Source of the DNA: Flavobacterium weaverense
GTDB lineage: Bacteria; Bacteroidota; Bacteroidia; Flavobacteriales; Flavobacteriaceae
DNA: 64,000 nucleotides
Direction: 5' to 3'
Assembly (NCBI RefSeq): GCF_003688495.1
Contig: NZ_REFH01000007.1
Location: 124,001-188,000, forward strand
In this document: piece after piece, positions 54,733 to 64,000 of the stretch
Numbering within the stretch: the stretch's first letter is position 1
How the letters are laid out: the number at the start of each line of letters is the position of its first letter
Position numbers and translations under genes: made by a program
The notes under the pieces: model-generated
What the model was told of the DNA's origin: nothing
What the model saw: only the letters and a program-made list of their open reading frames with translations
Database searches by the model: none

Positions 54733-57700
54733 ATGCATAAAATTTGTACTTTTTTACTTGTTTTATCTTGTGGTTTTGCAGCACGCGCACAAGTAAAAGA
54801 GGTTACTCAGGATACTGTTCAAACTGGTTTTTCTGTCGGAAAACTGCAGCTAAAAAATCCGCAAAGCATTCTCTCTGCGTACACTTATGATCCGGTAACA
54901 GATCGCTACATCTATACTAATTCAGTTGACGGTTTTTCTATAAATTACCCTATAATTTTGACCCCAAAAGAATATGAGAGCTTAGTCTTAAAAGAGTCTA
55001 TGCGCGATTATTTTAAGAAAAAAGTTGATGCAGTTGATGGAAAGAAAGAGGGAAGTGAGCTTGACAAAAGAGATTTACTACCTCGTTATTATGTTAAATC
55101 GGGTCTTTTTGAATCTATATTTGGAAGTAATACAATAGACGTTAGACCTACTGGATCTGTAGAAATGGATTTAGGAATGCGTTACACGAAGCAAGATAAT
55201 CCGTCATTTTCGCCTCGAAATCGATCTAATACTTCTTTTGATTTTGATCAAAGAATAAGTATGAGTTTAATGGGGAAGGTGGGTACACGATTAAATGTAA
55301 ACGCCAATTATGATACTCAATCTACATTCGCATTTCAGAATTTAATTAAATTAGAATATTCTCCTTCTGAGGATGATATTATTCAAAAAATTGAAGTTGG
55401 AAATGTAAGTTTACCATTAAACAGTTCATTAATAAGAGGAGCGCAAAGTTTATTTGGAGTTAAAACAAAATTACAATTTGGCAAAACCACTATCACAGGT
55501 GTTTTTTCTGAACAAAAATCACAAACTAAAAGTTTAGTTGCTGAAGGCGGTGGAACAATTGAGAATTTTGAAATGTTTGCATTAGATTACGATTCAGATC
55601 GTCACTTTTTCTTATCTCAATATTTTAGAAATAGATACGATAAATCATTGGCAAATTATCCGTTTATTGATAGTAGAGTTCAGATTTCGCGAATTGAAAT
55701 TTGGGTAACCAACAAGCAGAATAGAATTACTACAACAAATAATAATCTAAGAAATATTATTGCATTACAAGATTTAGGTGAAGCGCAGCTTTCTGGTTTA
55801 GCAGATAATGAGGTTGTTGTTTTAGATCCTGCTGCAGGAATCTTTAATAAGCCATTTGATTCTCCTACCGATAACACTAATAACGATTACGATCCCGCTC
55901 AAATAACTGTAGGAACTGGTTTATTAAATCCTAATATTCGCGAAATTGTAACTGCTAATTCAGGATTTAACGCTACTGTGAGTGAGGGTCAAGATTATTC
56001 CAAATTAGAAAACGCAAGAAAGCTAAATCCGAATGAATATACTTTTAATCCGCAGTTAGGTTATATTTCGTTGCAGCAACGTCTAGCTAATGATGAAGTG
56101 TTAGCGGTTGCCTATCAATATACGATAGGAGATAAGGTGTATCAGGTTGGAGAATTTGGTAACGACGGCGTAGATGCTACGATTGTCACAGGAAATACTC
56201 CAGCAACCACTGCGATTATTTCTCAAAGTTTAGTTTTGAAAATGCTGAAAAGTAACTTGACAAATGTTAAAAATCCAGTTTGGAATTTGATGATGAAAAA
56301 CATCTACCAGATTCAAGGAGGTTATCAATTGAAGCAAGAAGATTTTAGATTTAATATCCTTTACACAGATCCTTCGCCATTAAATTATATTAGTGAAGTT
56401 CCTGGAAGTCCTTTTCCAGCAAATCCATCTAAAGAAAATGAAATTGCAGAAACTCCTTTACTGAAAGTATTCAACTTAGATAAATTAAATTATAATAACG
56501 ATCCGCAAGCTGGTGGTGATGGGTTTTTTGATTTTATGCCAGGTTTAACTATCGACGCGCAAAATGGAAGAATAATCTTTACAACTAAAGAACCATTTGG
56601 TGAATTGCTGTTTTCCAAATTAGCAAACAACGGCGCTGGAGAAACGTATAGCAATCCGTCTTCATACAATGCAAATCAAAAGAAATATGTGTTTCGCAAT
56701 ATGTACAGAAATACACAATCTGGCGCGCTACAAGACAGTGATAAAAATAAGTTTTTATTAAGAGGAAAATATAAATCTAGCGGAGGCGACGGTATACCAA
56801 TTGGTGCATTTAATGTTCCACAAGGTTCAGTGGTTGTAACTGCAGCTGGAAGAGTTTTAGTCGAAGGAATAGATTATAGTGTGAATTATCAATTAGGTCG
56901 CGTTCAAATTTTAGACCCATCTTTACAAGCTTCAAATACACCTATAGAAGTTTCTCTTGAAAACAATTCCGTTTTTGGTCAACAGACTAGAAGGTTCATG
57001 GGTTTAAATGTAGAGCATAAAATCTCAGATAATTTTGTAGTAGGTGGTACATTTTTAAAAATGTCTGAAAAGCCATTTACACAAAAATCAAGCTTTGGAC
57101 AAGAGTCTGTAAATAACACCATATTTGGTTTTAATACTAACTTTTCTACAGAAGTTCCTTTCTTAACTCGTTTAGTGAACAAATTGCCAAATATAGATAC
57201 TGATGTGCCTTCAAATCTTTCGATAAGAGGAGAAATTGCATTTTTAAAACCTGATTCTCCAAAAGCCGATCAGTTTCAAGGTGAATCTACTATTTACGTA
57301 GATGATTTTGAAGGTTCTCAATCTACTATTGATATGCGTTCTGCTTACTCATGGAGTTTAGCATCGACGCCTGCACGTAATTCGAGAAGCACTTATGATT
57401 TTAACGCTAGCGCCAATGACTTGAGTTACGGATTTAAAAGAGCGAAATTAGCTTGGTACACTATCGATCCAGTTTTTTATACACAAAAGCCATCGGGTAT
57501 TTCTAATGAAGATCTTTCTTTGAATTCGACTAGAAGGATTTTTAGTAGAGAATTATATCCACTTACTGATATTGCACAAGGTCAAACTCAAGTTGTAAAT
57601 ACACTTGATTTGAGTTATTATCCATCTGAAAGAGGTCCATACAATAACAATGCAAATGTTGCTGCAGATCCAATTTCTAATTATGGTGGAATAATGAGAG

Positions 57701-60700
57701 CTATTAATTCAACAAATTTCGAACAAGGAAATGTTGAATATATTCAGTTTTGGGTATTAGATCCTTATGTAGGAAATGGCCAATCAAATCAAACCAATAC
57801 TGGAAAAATCTACTTCAATTTAGGAGAAGTTTCAGAAGATGTTTTAAAGGATGGAAGAAAGCAATACGAAAATGGACTTGGACCTGACCAAATACTAACC
57901 AACCCAAGACCACTTTGGGGAGATGTCCCAGCTTCTCAATCATTAATTTATGCTTTCGATACAAATGCCGATAACAGAAAAAATCAAGATGTAGGTTTAG
58001 ATGGTTTGTCAAATGCTAATGAAGGGTCAGTCTATACTAATTTTGCTACAGAACTAGATCCAGCAGCTGATGATTATACTTATTATTTAAATACTACAGG
58101 TGGAATTGTAGATCGTTATAAAAACTATAATGGTACAGAAGGAAACTCGGCAGTTAATATTAATGATCCTAATAGAGGATCGACTACACTTCCTGATGTA
58201 GAAGATATCAATAGAGATAATACAATGAATACCATCAATGCTTATTATGAATATAGTATTGATGTAAGACCAGGAATGAATGTAGGTCAAAATTATATTA
58301 CTGATGTTAGAAATACTCAAGTAACCTTGCCAGATGGTTCTAGCACTGAGGCTAGATGGTTGCAATTTAAAATTCCAGTTTCACAGCCAGAAAATACAAT
58401 TGGAAATATTTCTGACTTTAGATCCATTCGTTTTATGAGAATGTTTATGACTGGTTTTAGCTCAGAGGTGACGGTTCGTTTTGGAGCATTAGATTTAGTG
58501 CGAGGTGAATGGAGAAGATACACAAATACACTTGATTTTAATGATACAAATTTTGCAGATGACAAAACTGTTTTAGACGTTTTAGCTGTAAGTATTCAGG
58601 AGAATAATGAGAGATGTCCTGTAAATTATGTTTCTCCACCGGGAGTTGAAAGAGAACAATTGTATAATAACAATACAATTATCAATCAAAACGAACAAGC
58701 ATTGTCTTTAAGAGTTTCAGGAGATGGTTTAGAACCTCAAGATTCAAGAGCGGTTTTTAAAAATGTAAGTATTGATATGCGTCAGTTCAAGAAATTGAAA
58801 ATGTTTTTACACGCTGAATCATTGCCAGGTGAGATTGCTCTTCAAGACGATCAAATGGTAGGTTTTATACGTTTTGGAAATGACTTTACGCAAAATTTCT
58901 ATCAAATAGAAATTCCGCTAAAAGTGACGCTTCCATCAGGAACATCTACTTCAGACTGTAGTTCTTTAAGTTCAGAATCTGTTTGGCCAGAAGAAAATGA
59001 GATTGATTTATCATTAGCATTATTGACCAAATTGAAAATACTAGCAATGAGTATTGATCCAACTACTTTGCCAACGGACGGAATTTACTATCCCGATTCA
59101 GATCCTAACAAACCTGAAGGTGACGGAACAAATAGACTGCGATTAGGTATAAAAGGAAATCCAAACTTTGGTTTAGTGCGTACTCTTATGGTTGGTGTTA
59201 AAAACAGCGATCTTCGTAATGATATTAAAGGAGAAGTTTGGTTCAATGAGCTTCGTTTAGCTGATATGGATAACCAAGGTGGTATGGCTGCAGTTGTAAA
59301 CGTTGATTCAAACTTAGCTGACTTTGCTACTGTATCTGCATCTGGTAGAAAAAGCACTATAGGTTTTGGAGCTTTGGAACAAGGACCAAATGAACGTAGT
59401 AGAGAAGATACGAAGCAGTACAATATCGTTACAAATATGAATCTTGGAAAGTTACTTCCTCAAAAATGGGGAGTAAATTTGCCTTTCAATTATGCTATTG
59501 GAGAAGAGACTATTACTCCTGAGTATGATCCTTTCAATCAAGATATAAAATTAAAACAGTTACTTGAAAACACAACAGACCAGAATAAAAGAGATAATAT
59601 AACAAGTCGCGCAGTTGATTACACAAAAAGGAAAAGTATAAATTTTATTGGTGTTAGAAAAGAGCGTCAGCCAGAGCAAAAACAGCATGTTTACGATGCT
59701 GAAAACTTTACTTTTTCGCAATCTTTTAACCAGGTTGAAAGACATGATTTTGAAATTGAAGAGTATGTGGATCAACAAGCAAATTCATCTGTTGACTACG
59801 GCTATACTTTTCAATCGAAACCAGTTGAGCCTTTCAAAAAGATGGAGTTTATGAAAAAAAGTAATTACTGGAAGTTATTAAGTGATTTCAATTTTAATTA
59901 CTTGCCTTCAAATATTACATTCAATACTAATATTAATAGACAATACAATCGTCAACAATTTAGACAAGTTGAAGTAGAAGGAATAGGTCTTGATCCTTTA
60001 TATCGTAGAAATTTTGCCTTTAATTATCAGTATGGTTTTAATTATAACTTGACTAAGTCTTTGAAGTTAAATTATACAGCATCATCAAGTAATATCGTTA
60101 AGAATTATTTAAACGAGGATAATGAACCTATTGATGCCTTTACAATTTGGGATAGCTATTGGGACATTGGAGACCCTAATCAGCACATGCAGCAGCTTGT
60201 TATTAATTATGAGATTCCAATTAACAAAATACCATTATTTAGTTTTGTAAAAGCAAATTATTCGTACACGGGTGATTATAGTTGGCAGCGAACTTCAAAT
60301 GCACTTTCTCAAATACAAATTGATGGAGCAGATTATAACTTAGGAAATGTTATTCAAAATGCAAATTCTAATAATTTGAACGCCACGTTCAATATGGAAA
60401 TGTTATACAAATACTTAGGTATTTCAAAGAACAGTGCTAAAAGTTTGCCGAAAGCTAAGATAATTGCTCCAAAACCAGGAGAGAAAATTGTCAGTGCTAA
60501 TGTTAATCAAGTACAAAAGAACAATCCTTTTGTAGATGGATTGCTAGGAATATTGACAAGCGTGAAGAATGTACAAATGAACTATACGTATAACAGTGGT
60601 ACAATTTTACCAGGTTACACACCAGGAATTGGATTTTTAGGATCTTCAAGACCATCATTAGGATTTATTTTTGGAAGCCAAGATGACATTCGATATGAAG

Positions 60701-61878
60701 CCGCAAAAAATGGATGGTTAACAGATTATCCTGATTTCAATCAGAACTTTACACAGGTAACTAATAAATTATTTAAAGCTACTGCGAGTATCGATTTGTT
60801 ACCTGATTTAAAAATTGATCTGACACTAGATAGAGCTTTTTCTGAAAACTCTTCAGAGCAGTATGATGTAACTAATGGAGTTTATAATCCTAGATCTCCA
60901 TACAGCGCAGGTATATTTTCTATATCAGCTGTTCTAATTAAGACTTCATTTGCTGCAAGTGATGAGAATGGTTCTGCTGCATTTGACGATTTTAGATCAA
61001 ACCGACTTACAATAGCAAATCGTTTAGCATCAGATAGAGGAATTGATATTAATAATCCAATAAATAGGGATGCTGAAGGTTTTCCTTTAGGCTATGGTAA
61101 GAATAATCAAGCAGTATTATTGCCAGCATTTTTAGCAGCGTATTCTGGTGGTAACGCAGCTGATGTTTCACTTGGAATCTTTAGAAGCTTTCCTATCCCC
61201 AACTGGGCAGTTAAATACAATGGATTAATGAAATTCGGACTTTTCAAAGAAAATTTCAAGCGCTTCTCTTTACAACATAACTATAGAGCATCGTACACTA
61301 TAAATGCATTCAGATCAAATTTCGAGTTTGACAATACGCCAAATGGGGTAGATGCAAGTGGTAATTTCTTTAATCAAACGATCATGTCTAATATTAATTT
61401 AGTCGAGCAGTTTAGTCCACTTATTCGTATGGATTTTGAATTGAAAAGTTCTTTAAAAGTACTGACAGAGATTAAGAAAGATAGGGCGTTATCAATGAGT
61501 TTTGATAATAATTTATTAACTGAAGTAAAAGGAGTTGAATATATAGTAGGTTTAGGATATCGATTTAAAGATGTGATTTTCTCATCGCGACTAGCAGACA
61601 GCCCAACAGGAATAATAAAAAGTGATATTAATATTGCAGCAGACATTGCTTATCGAAATAATCAGACTATTGTTCGTTATTTAGATTACAACAATAATCA
61701 ATTAGCGGGAGGACAAAATTTATGGTCTTTGAAGGTAAAAGCAGATTACGCATTTAGTAAAAATTTGACAGCAATTTTCTACTATGATCATTCTTTTTCG
61801 AAAGCAGTAATATCAACTTCTTTCCCTTTAACAAATGTTCGTTCTGGATTTACACTTCGTTATAATTTCGGGAATTAA
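54733..61878 (+). CDS. sprA: Type IX secretion outer-membrane translocon SprA (Sov)
   Basis: 2381 residues, close to the very large SprA of Flavobacterium johnsoniae. SprA forms the 36-strand outer-membrane pore of the type IX secretion system, which exports adhesins and enzymes with a C-terminal sorting signal and supports gliding. A signal peptide (MHKICTFLLVLSCGFAARAQ) leads to a protein full of amphipathic beta strands and Asn/Asp-rich loops. Recognisable family blocks are NPQSILSAYTYDPVTDRYIY, VEMDLGMRYTKQDNPSF, IYVDDFEGSQSTIDMRSAYS (the conserved DDFEGSQ region), and the end TNVRSGFTLRYNFGN. No frameshift or stop interrupts it. Likely co-transcribed with ruvA. Other T9SS genes are outside the window. 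Confidence 0.95.
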   Translation: MHKICTFLLVLSCGFAARAQVKEVTQDTVQTGFSVGKLQLKNPQSILSAYTYDPVTDRYIYTNSVDGFSINYPIILTPKEYESLVLKESMRDYFKKKVDAVDGKKEGSELDKRDLLPRYYVKSGLFESIFGSNTIDVRPTGSVEMDLGMRYTKQDNPSFSPRNRSNTSFDFDQRISMSLMGKVGTRLNVNANYDTQSTFAFQNLIKLEYSPSEDDIIQKIEVGNVSLPLNSSLIRGAQSLFGVKTKLQFGKTTITGVFSEQKSQTKSLVAEGGGTIENFEMFALDYDSDRHFFLSQYFRNRYDKSLANYPFIDSRVQISRIEIWVTNKQNRITTTNNNLRNIIALQDLGEAQLSGLADNEVVVLDPAAGIFNKPFDSPTDNTNNDYDPAQITVGTGLLNPNIREIVTANSGFNATVSEGQDYSKLENARKLNPNEYTFNPQLGYISLQQRLANDEVLAVAYQYTIGDKVYQVGEFGNDGVDATIVTGNTPATTAIISQSLVLKMLKSNLTNVKNPVWNLMMKNIYQIQGGYQLKQEDFRFNILYTDPSPLNYISEVPGSPFPANPSKENEIAETPLLKVFNLDKLNYNNDPQAGGDGFFDFMPGLTIDAQNGRIIFTTKEPFGELLFSKLANNGAGETYSNPSSYNANQKKYVFRNMYRNTQSGALQDSDKNKFLLRGKYKSSGGDGIPIGAFNVPQGSVVVTAAGRVLVEGIDYSVNYQLGRVQILDPSLQASNTPIEVSLENNSVFGQQTRRFMGLNVEHKISDNFVVGGTFLKMSEKPFTQKSSFGQESVNNTIFGFNTNFSTEVPFLTRLVNKLPNIDTDVPSNLSIRGEIAFLKPDSPKADQFQGESTIYVDDFEGSQSTIDMRSAYSWSLASTPARNSRSTYDFNASANDLSYGFKRAKLAWYTIDPVFYTQKPSGISNEDLSLNSTRRIFSRELYPLTDIAQGQTQVVNTLDLSYYPSERGPYNNNANVAADPISNYGGIMRAINSTNFEQGNVEYIQFWVLDPYVGNGQSNQTNTGKIYFNLGEVSEDVLKDGRKQYENGLGPDQILTNPRPLWGDVPASQSLIYAFDTNADNRKNQDVGLDGLSNANEGSVYTNFATELDPAADDYTYYLNTTGGIVDRYKNYNGTEGNSAVNINDPNRGSTTLPDVEDINRDNTMNTINAYYEYSIDVRPGMNVGQNYITDVRNTQVTLPDGSSTEARWLQFKIPVSQPENTIGNISDFRSIRFMRMFMTGFSSEVTVRFGALDLVRGEWRRYTNTLDFNDTNFADDKTVLDVLAVSIQENNERCPVNYVSPPGVEREQLYNNNTIINQNEQALSLRVSGDGLEPQDSRAVFKNVSIDMRQFKKLKMFLHAESLPGEIALQDDQMVGFIRFGNDFTQNFYQIEIPLKVTLPSGTSTSDCSSLSSESVWPEENEIDLSLALLTKLKILAMSIDPTTLPTDGIYYPDSDPNKPEGDGTNRLRLGIKGNPNFGLVRTLMVGVKNSDLRNDIKGEVWFNELRLADMDNQGGMAAVVNVDSNLADFATVSASGRKSTIGFGALEQGPNERSREDTKQYNIVTNMNLGKLLPQKWGVNLPFNYAIGEETITPEYDPFNQDIKLKQLLENTTDQNKRDNITSRAVDYTKRKSINFIGVRKERQPEQKQHVYDAENFTFSQSFNQVERHDFEIEEYVDQQANSSVDYGYTFQSKPVEPFKKMEFMKKSNYWKLLSDFNFNYLPSNITFNTNINRQYNRQQFRQVEVEGIGLDPLYRRNFAFNYQYGFNYNLTKSLKLNYTASSSNIVKNYLNEDNEPIDAFTIWDSYWDIGDPNQHMQQLVINYEIPINKIPLFSFVKANYSYTGDYSWQRTSNALSQIQIDGADYNLGNVIQNANSNNLNATFNMEMLYKYLGISKNSAKSLPKAKIIAPKPGEKIVSANVNQVQKNNPFVDGLLGILTSVKNVQMNYTYNSGTILPGYTPGIGFLGSSRPSLGFIFGSQDDIRYEAAKNGWLTDYPDFNQNFTQVTNKLFKATASIDLLPDLKIDLTLDRAFSENSSEQYDVTNGVYNPRSPYSAGIFSISAVLIKTSFAASDENGSAAFDDFRSNRLTIANRLASDRGIDINNPINRDAEGFPLGYGKNNQAVLLPAFLAAYSGGNAADVSLGIFRSFPIPNWAVKYNGLMKFGLFKENFKRFSLQHNYRASYTINAFRSNFEFDNTPNGVDASGNFFNQTIMSNINLVEQFSPLIRMDFELKSSLKVLTEIKKDRALSMSFDNNLLTEVKGVEYIVGLGYRFKDVIFSSRLADSPTGIIKSDINIAADIAYRNNQTIVRYLDYNNNQLAGGQNLWSLKVKADYAFSKNLTAIFYYDHSFSKAVISTSFPLTNVRSGFTLRYNFGN

Positions 61879-61913
61879 TTTTTTAGATTCTGAACTATAT
61901 ATGTACAGAAGAT

Positions 61914-61929
61914 TGTTACATTTGTAACA
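61914..61929 (+). promoter_or_regulatory. gcvH promoter overlapped by an inverted repeat
   Basis: TACATTTG (61917-61924) fits TAnnTTTG and lies within TGTTACA-TT-TGTAACA, a 7-base inverted repeat. The repeat could be an operator over the -7 region. The leader is about 42 bases. Confidence 0.55.
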
Positions 61930-61972
61930 GAAAACATATAGTATCAATTAATAATTATCAATTACAATTTAG

Positions 61973-62353
61973 ATGAATTTACCAGCAAATTTAAAGTACA
62001 CAAAAGATCACGAATGGATTAGTATTGAAGGCGATATCGCAACAGTAGGAATCACAGATTTTGCACAAAAAGAACTAGGAGATATTGTTTATGTTGAAGT
62101 AGAAACTTTAGATCAAACTTTAGAGAAGGATGAAGTTTTTGGAACAGTAGAAGCAGTTAAGACAGTTTCCGATTTGTTTCTTCCTTTAGCAGGTGAAATT
62201 ATTGCTTTCAATGACGATTTAGAAAGTAATCCAGAAAGCGTAAATTCTGATCCATACGGAGCAGGATGGATGATTAAAATTAAAATAGCAAATATGGATG
62301 AAGTAGAAGGTTTACTTTCTAGCGAATCTTATAAAGAACTAATAGGTGCATAA
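61973..62353 (+). CDS. gcvH: Glycine cleavage system H protein
   Basis: 126 residues. GcvH carries the lipoyl arm between the P, T and L proteins of glycine cleavage. Lys63 in GTVEAVKTVSDLFLP is the lipoylation site; YTKDHEWISIEGDIATVGIT and ELGDIVYVEVETLD are family signatures. It has its own promoter after sprA. Its stop overlaps the next gene by 8 bases. The other gcv genes are not nearby. Confidence 0.97.
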   Translation: MNLPANLKYTKDHEWISIEGDIATVGITDFAQKELGDIVYVEVETLDQTLEKDEVFGTVEAVKTVSDLFLPLAGEIIAFNDDLESNPESVNSDPYGAGWMIKIKIANMDEVEGLLSSESYKELIGA

Positions 62354-62723
62354 AAACCTTTATTTTTGGGCCGCATTAATCTGGTCTGGAGTAATTGCTT
62401 TTTTCTGTTTGGCACAATTTGAATCGGTTCCTTTAGGAGATGTCACAAACATCGATAAGTTGGTTCATTCTTTTTTTCATTTTGTATTGACTACTTTAAG
62501 CTTTTTATTTTTTAAAAGTAAGTTGGCTTCAAAGAGTTCTATAAAACCATTGTTGTTTTCATTTCTCTTTTCCGTTTTATTTGGAATCGGTATTGAAGGA
62601 GCGCAGAATTTAATGACTACCACCAGGCAAGCCGATGTATATGATGTAGTGGCAAACATGACTGGTGCGACTTTATCACTATTATTTATTATTTTATTTG
62701 GTTTGAATAAAAAAAGCAGATAA
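62346..62723 (+). CDS. VanZ-like membrane protein
   Basis: 125 residues from a GTG start overlapping the end of gcvH (GTGCATAA). Four transmembrane helices (about 5-22, 38-55, 65-84 and 100-118), with the VanZ-family motifs FESVPLGDVTNIDKLVHSFFHF and GIGIEGAQNLMTTTRQADVYDVVANMTGA. VanZ confers low-level teicoplanin resistance in enterococci; VanZ-like proteins are widespread and mostly of unknown function, probably cell-envelope related. Pairing with gcvH is probably translational coupling rather than a shared pathway. Confidence 0.9.
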   Translation: MHKNLYFWAALIWSGVIAFFCLAQFESVPLGDVTNIDKLVHSFFHFVLTTLSFLFFKSKLASKSSIKPLLFSFLFSVLFGIGIEGAQNLMTTTRQADVYDVVANMTGATLSLLFIILFGLNKKSR

Positions 62724-62734
62724 AAGTACAACCT

Positions 62735-62761
62735 AAAAATCCCGCAATAGCGGGATTTTTT
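62735..62761 (+). terminator. Terminator of gcvH-vanZ
   Basis: AAAAATCCCGC-AATA-GCGGGATTTTTT, perfect GC stem and T tract. Confidence 0.92.
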
Positions 62762-62900
62762 GCCTTTAAAATATCCTACATTTCAATTTCAAAATTCTTA
62801 AAATGCTGTCTCTAGAATAGTACAAAGAAATCATAAGGTGTTTCAATTCCCCTAAAGCTATAAATGGAAGTATTATTTAGAAATTATGTGATATAAAATG

Positions 62901-62908
62901 TATTTTTG
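62901..62908 (+). promoter_or_regulatory. deoC promoter, -7 element
   Basis: TATTTTTG, exact TAnnTTTG, 37 bases before the ATG at 62946. The following TCAGT also follows the LacI-type regulator promoter. Confidence 0.6.
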
Positions 62909-62945
62909 TCAGTCTGGATTTTTGTAATTACAAAAGAAAAAAATT

Positions 62946-63689
62946 ATGAATATTAAGCAATATTTAGATTCTACTTATTTAAAAACTGCCGAACAAGCTG
63001 ATATTAGTGAAGCAGAAAACATTGGCATATTCACAGAATTTATTCAGGAAGCTATCGACGAAAATTTCAAGCTAATTATGATTCGTCCTAATCGAGTTGC
63101 CTTAGCTAAAGAAATGATTGCTGAAGCTAAATCTACTGTGCAAATAGGAACTGTGATTGATTTTCCAGAAGGAAAATCTTCTCTAGAGGAAAAGCTTCAC
63201 GAAGCTAAAGTCGCAATAAATAACGGTGCAGATGATCTTGATTTTGTTTGTAATTACGAAGCTTTCAAAAACGGAGATATAGATTTAGTAAAAGAAGAAA
63301 TTAGGGAATGTACAGAGTTAGGACTGCTAAATAATAAAGTTGTAAAATGGATTATTGAAGTGGCTGCATTAAATGAAAAAGAAATAATTCAGTTGTCAAG
63401 CTTAATTAAAAATGTTGTTATTTCTACTTTCCAAGAAGATTGTTTTTCAAAGGTTTTTGTAAAATCATCAACTGGATTTTATAAAACAGAAAATAATTTA
63501 CCGAACGGTGCAACCATCCCTGCAATAAAAATGATGGTAGAAAACGCATCGCCACTTCCTATTAAAGCCGCTGGAGGAGTTCGTACTTATGACGAAGCTG
63601 TTGCAATGATTAAATTAGGAGTAAAGCGCATAGGCACTTCTGGCGCAAAAATGATAGCAAATGGTCAAAGCTCTAATGATGAATATTAA
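62946..63689 (+). CDS. deoC: Deoxyribose-phosphate aldolase
   Basis: 247 residues, TIM barrel. DeoC cleaves 2-deoxyribose 5-phosphate to glyceraldehyde 3-phosphate and acetaldehyde in nucleoside salvage. Lys173 in VFVKSSTGFY is the Schiff-base residue. The acidic pair in GADDLDFVCNY and the phosphate-binding PIKAAGGVRTYDEAVAMI are present. The next reading frame overlaps or abuts its stop codon, so it may be co-transcribed with the TonB-like gene. Confidence 0.95.
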   Translation: MNIKQYLDSTYLKTAEQADISEAENIGIFTEFIQEAIDENFKLIMIRPNRVALAKEMIAEAKSTVQIGTVIDFPEGKSSLEEKLHEAKVAINNGADDLDFVCNYEAFKNGDIDLVKEEIRECTELGLLNNKVVKWIIEVAALNEKEIIQLSSLIKNVVISTFQEDCFSKVFVKSSTGFYKTENNLPNGATIPAIKMMVENASPLPIKAAGGVRTYDEAVAMIKLGVKRIGTSGAKMIANGQSSNDEY

Positions 63690-63702
63690 ATTGAAAAAGC
63701 AA

Positions 63703-64000
63703 ATGCGCATGAATAAAATACTGATAGCATTATTTGTAGCATTTTTTTCTTGTTCAATGTATGCACAAGATGTTTCTAGTATTTCTGTCCAATCCGGTAA
63801 TTCTGCGGAGCGCTTTCCAGTTTTTCCTAACTGTCAAAATTTACAATTTAAAGTACTAGAGAATTGCTTTTATAATGAAGTTCAAGATTTTGTGTTTAGT
63901 AATTTTGAGGTTCCGGCCCATTTGAAAGAAAATAACTTTCAAGGAAATGTAAAAGTACTTTTCGAAGTGGATAGCAATGGTATATTTAAAGTCATTTACG
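63703..64000 (+). CDS. Secreted TonB-C-terminal-like protein, partial
   Basis: The gene runs off the right edge after about 99 residues. In-frame start codons lie at 63676, 63679 (overlapping deoC), 63703 and 63709; the signal peptide NKILIALFVAFFSCSMYAQ fits any of them, and the one chosen is uncertain. The mature start RFPVFPNCQNL and the part NNFQGNVKVLFEVDSNGIFK are like the TonB C-terminal domains of small Bacteroidota energy-transducer-like proteins that lack a long Pro-rich linker. No transmembrane anchor other than the signal is visible. Confidence 0.75.
   Translation, partial: MRMNKILIALFVAFFSCSMYAQDVSSISVQSGNSAERFPVFPNCQNLQFKVLENCFYNEVQDFVFSNFEVPAHLKENNFQGNVKVLFEVDSNGIFKVIY

Overview
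The window reads as a chromosomal segment of a Flavobacterium-like member of the Bacteroidota. The evidence is low GC, Bacteroidota-type promoters (TTG, a spacer of about 18-19 bases, then TAnnTTTG) in front of many genes, few Shine-Dalgarno sequences, and lineage-typical genes: sprA (type IX secretion and gliding), the Alternative Complex III operon actABCDEF fused to an aa3 oxidase, a DUF2723 O-mannosyltransferase-like protein, TonB-dependent receptor parts and SPOR/SH3 proteins. No phage, insertion sequence, CRISPR array or defence island is visible. The content is mostly core genome, so the novelty lies in leaders, start sites, degenerate protein families and small dispersed repeats.

Layout. 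1-8.5 kb: the 3' end of a TonB-dependent receptor, a Rieske-like lipoprotein that has lost both His ligands, greA-HIT, two secreted proteins (SH3, transglutaminase), a histidine kinase, a flavin reductase, a DUF3127 OB-fold protein with an SSB-like C-terminal tip, and aat. 8.5-15.9 kb (minus strand): a thiamine operon headed by a TPP riboswitch, in the order thiS-thiC-tenI-like-thiD-thiE-thiG-thiH-thiF, interrupted by dispersed repeats. 16-19.5 kb (minus): rplM-rpsI, rpsB-tsf and tag. 19.8-31 kb: a LacI-type regulator, polA, a membrane phosphoesterase with an internal twin-arginine motif, a thioredoxin without cysteines, a polysaccharide deacetylase, the DUF2723 protein, tRNA-Gln and a tandem universal stress protein. 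31.2-36 kb: rimP-nusA-infB behind a terminator-like leader. 36-37.2 kb: an 848-base gene-free stretch and a SPOR protein. 37.4-48.9 kb: actABCDEF-coxB-coxA, the quinol-to-oxygen respiratory module. 48.9-64 kb: ruvB, queG, a CBS protein, maeB, ruvA-sprA, gcvH-vanZ, deoC and the start of a TonB-like gene.

How the genes work together. The act-cox block encodes a full route from menaquinol to oxygen except for the remaining oxidase subunits. The thi operon encodes most enzymes that make and join the HMP and thiazole halves of thiamine phosphate. Its riboswitch shows a readable translational switch: one 13-base strand can pair either with the 5' side of aptamer helix P1 or with the thiS start codon. 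GreA and RimP-NusA-IF2, which act on transcription elongation or translation initiation, both sit behind short hairpin-plus-T-tract leaders. These look like attenuators that could sense transcription elongation itself.

Several longest-frame starts are wrong. I moved them using promoter or terminator positions and family starts (SH3 protein, flavin reductase, thiC, rimP, SPOR protein, actF, ruvB). queG has no ATG, GTG or TTG at its expected start and may use AUU.
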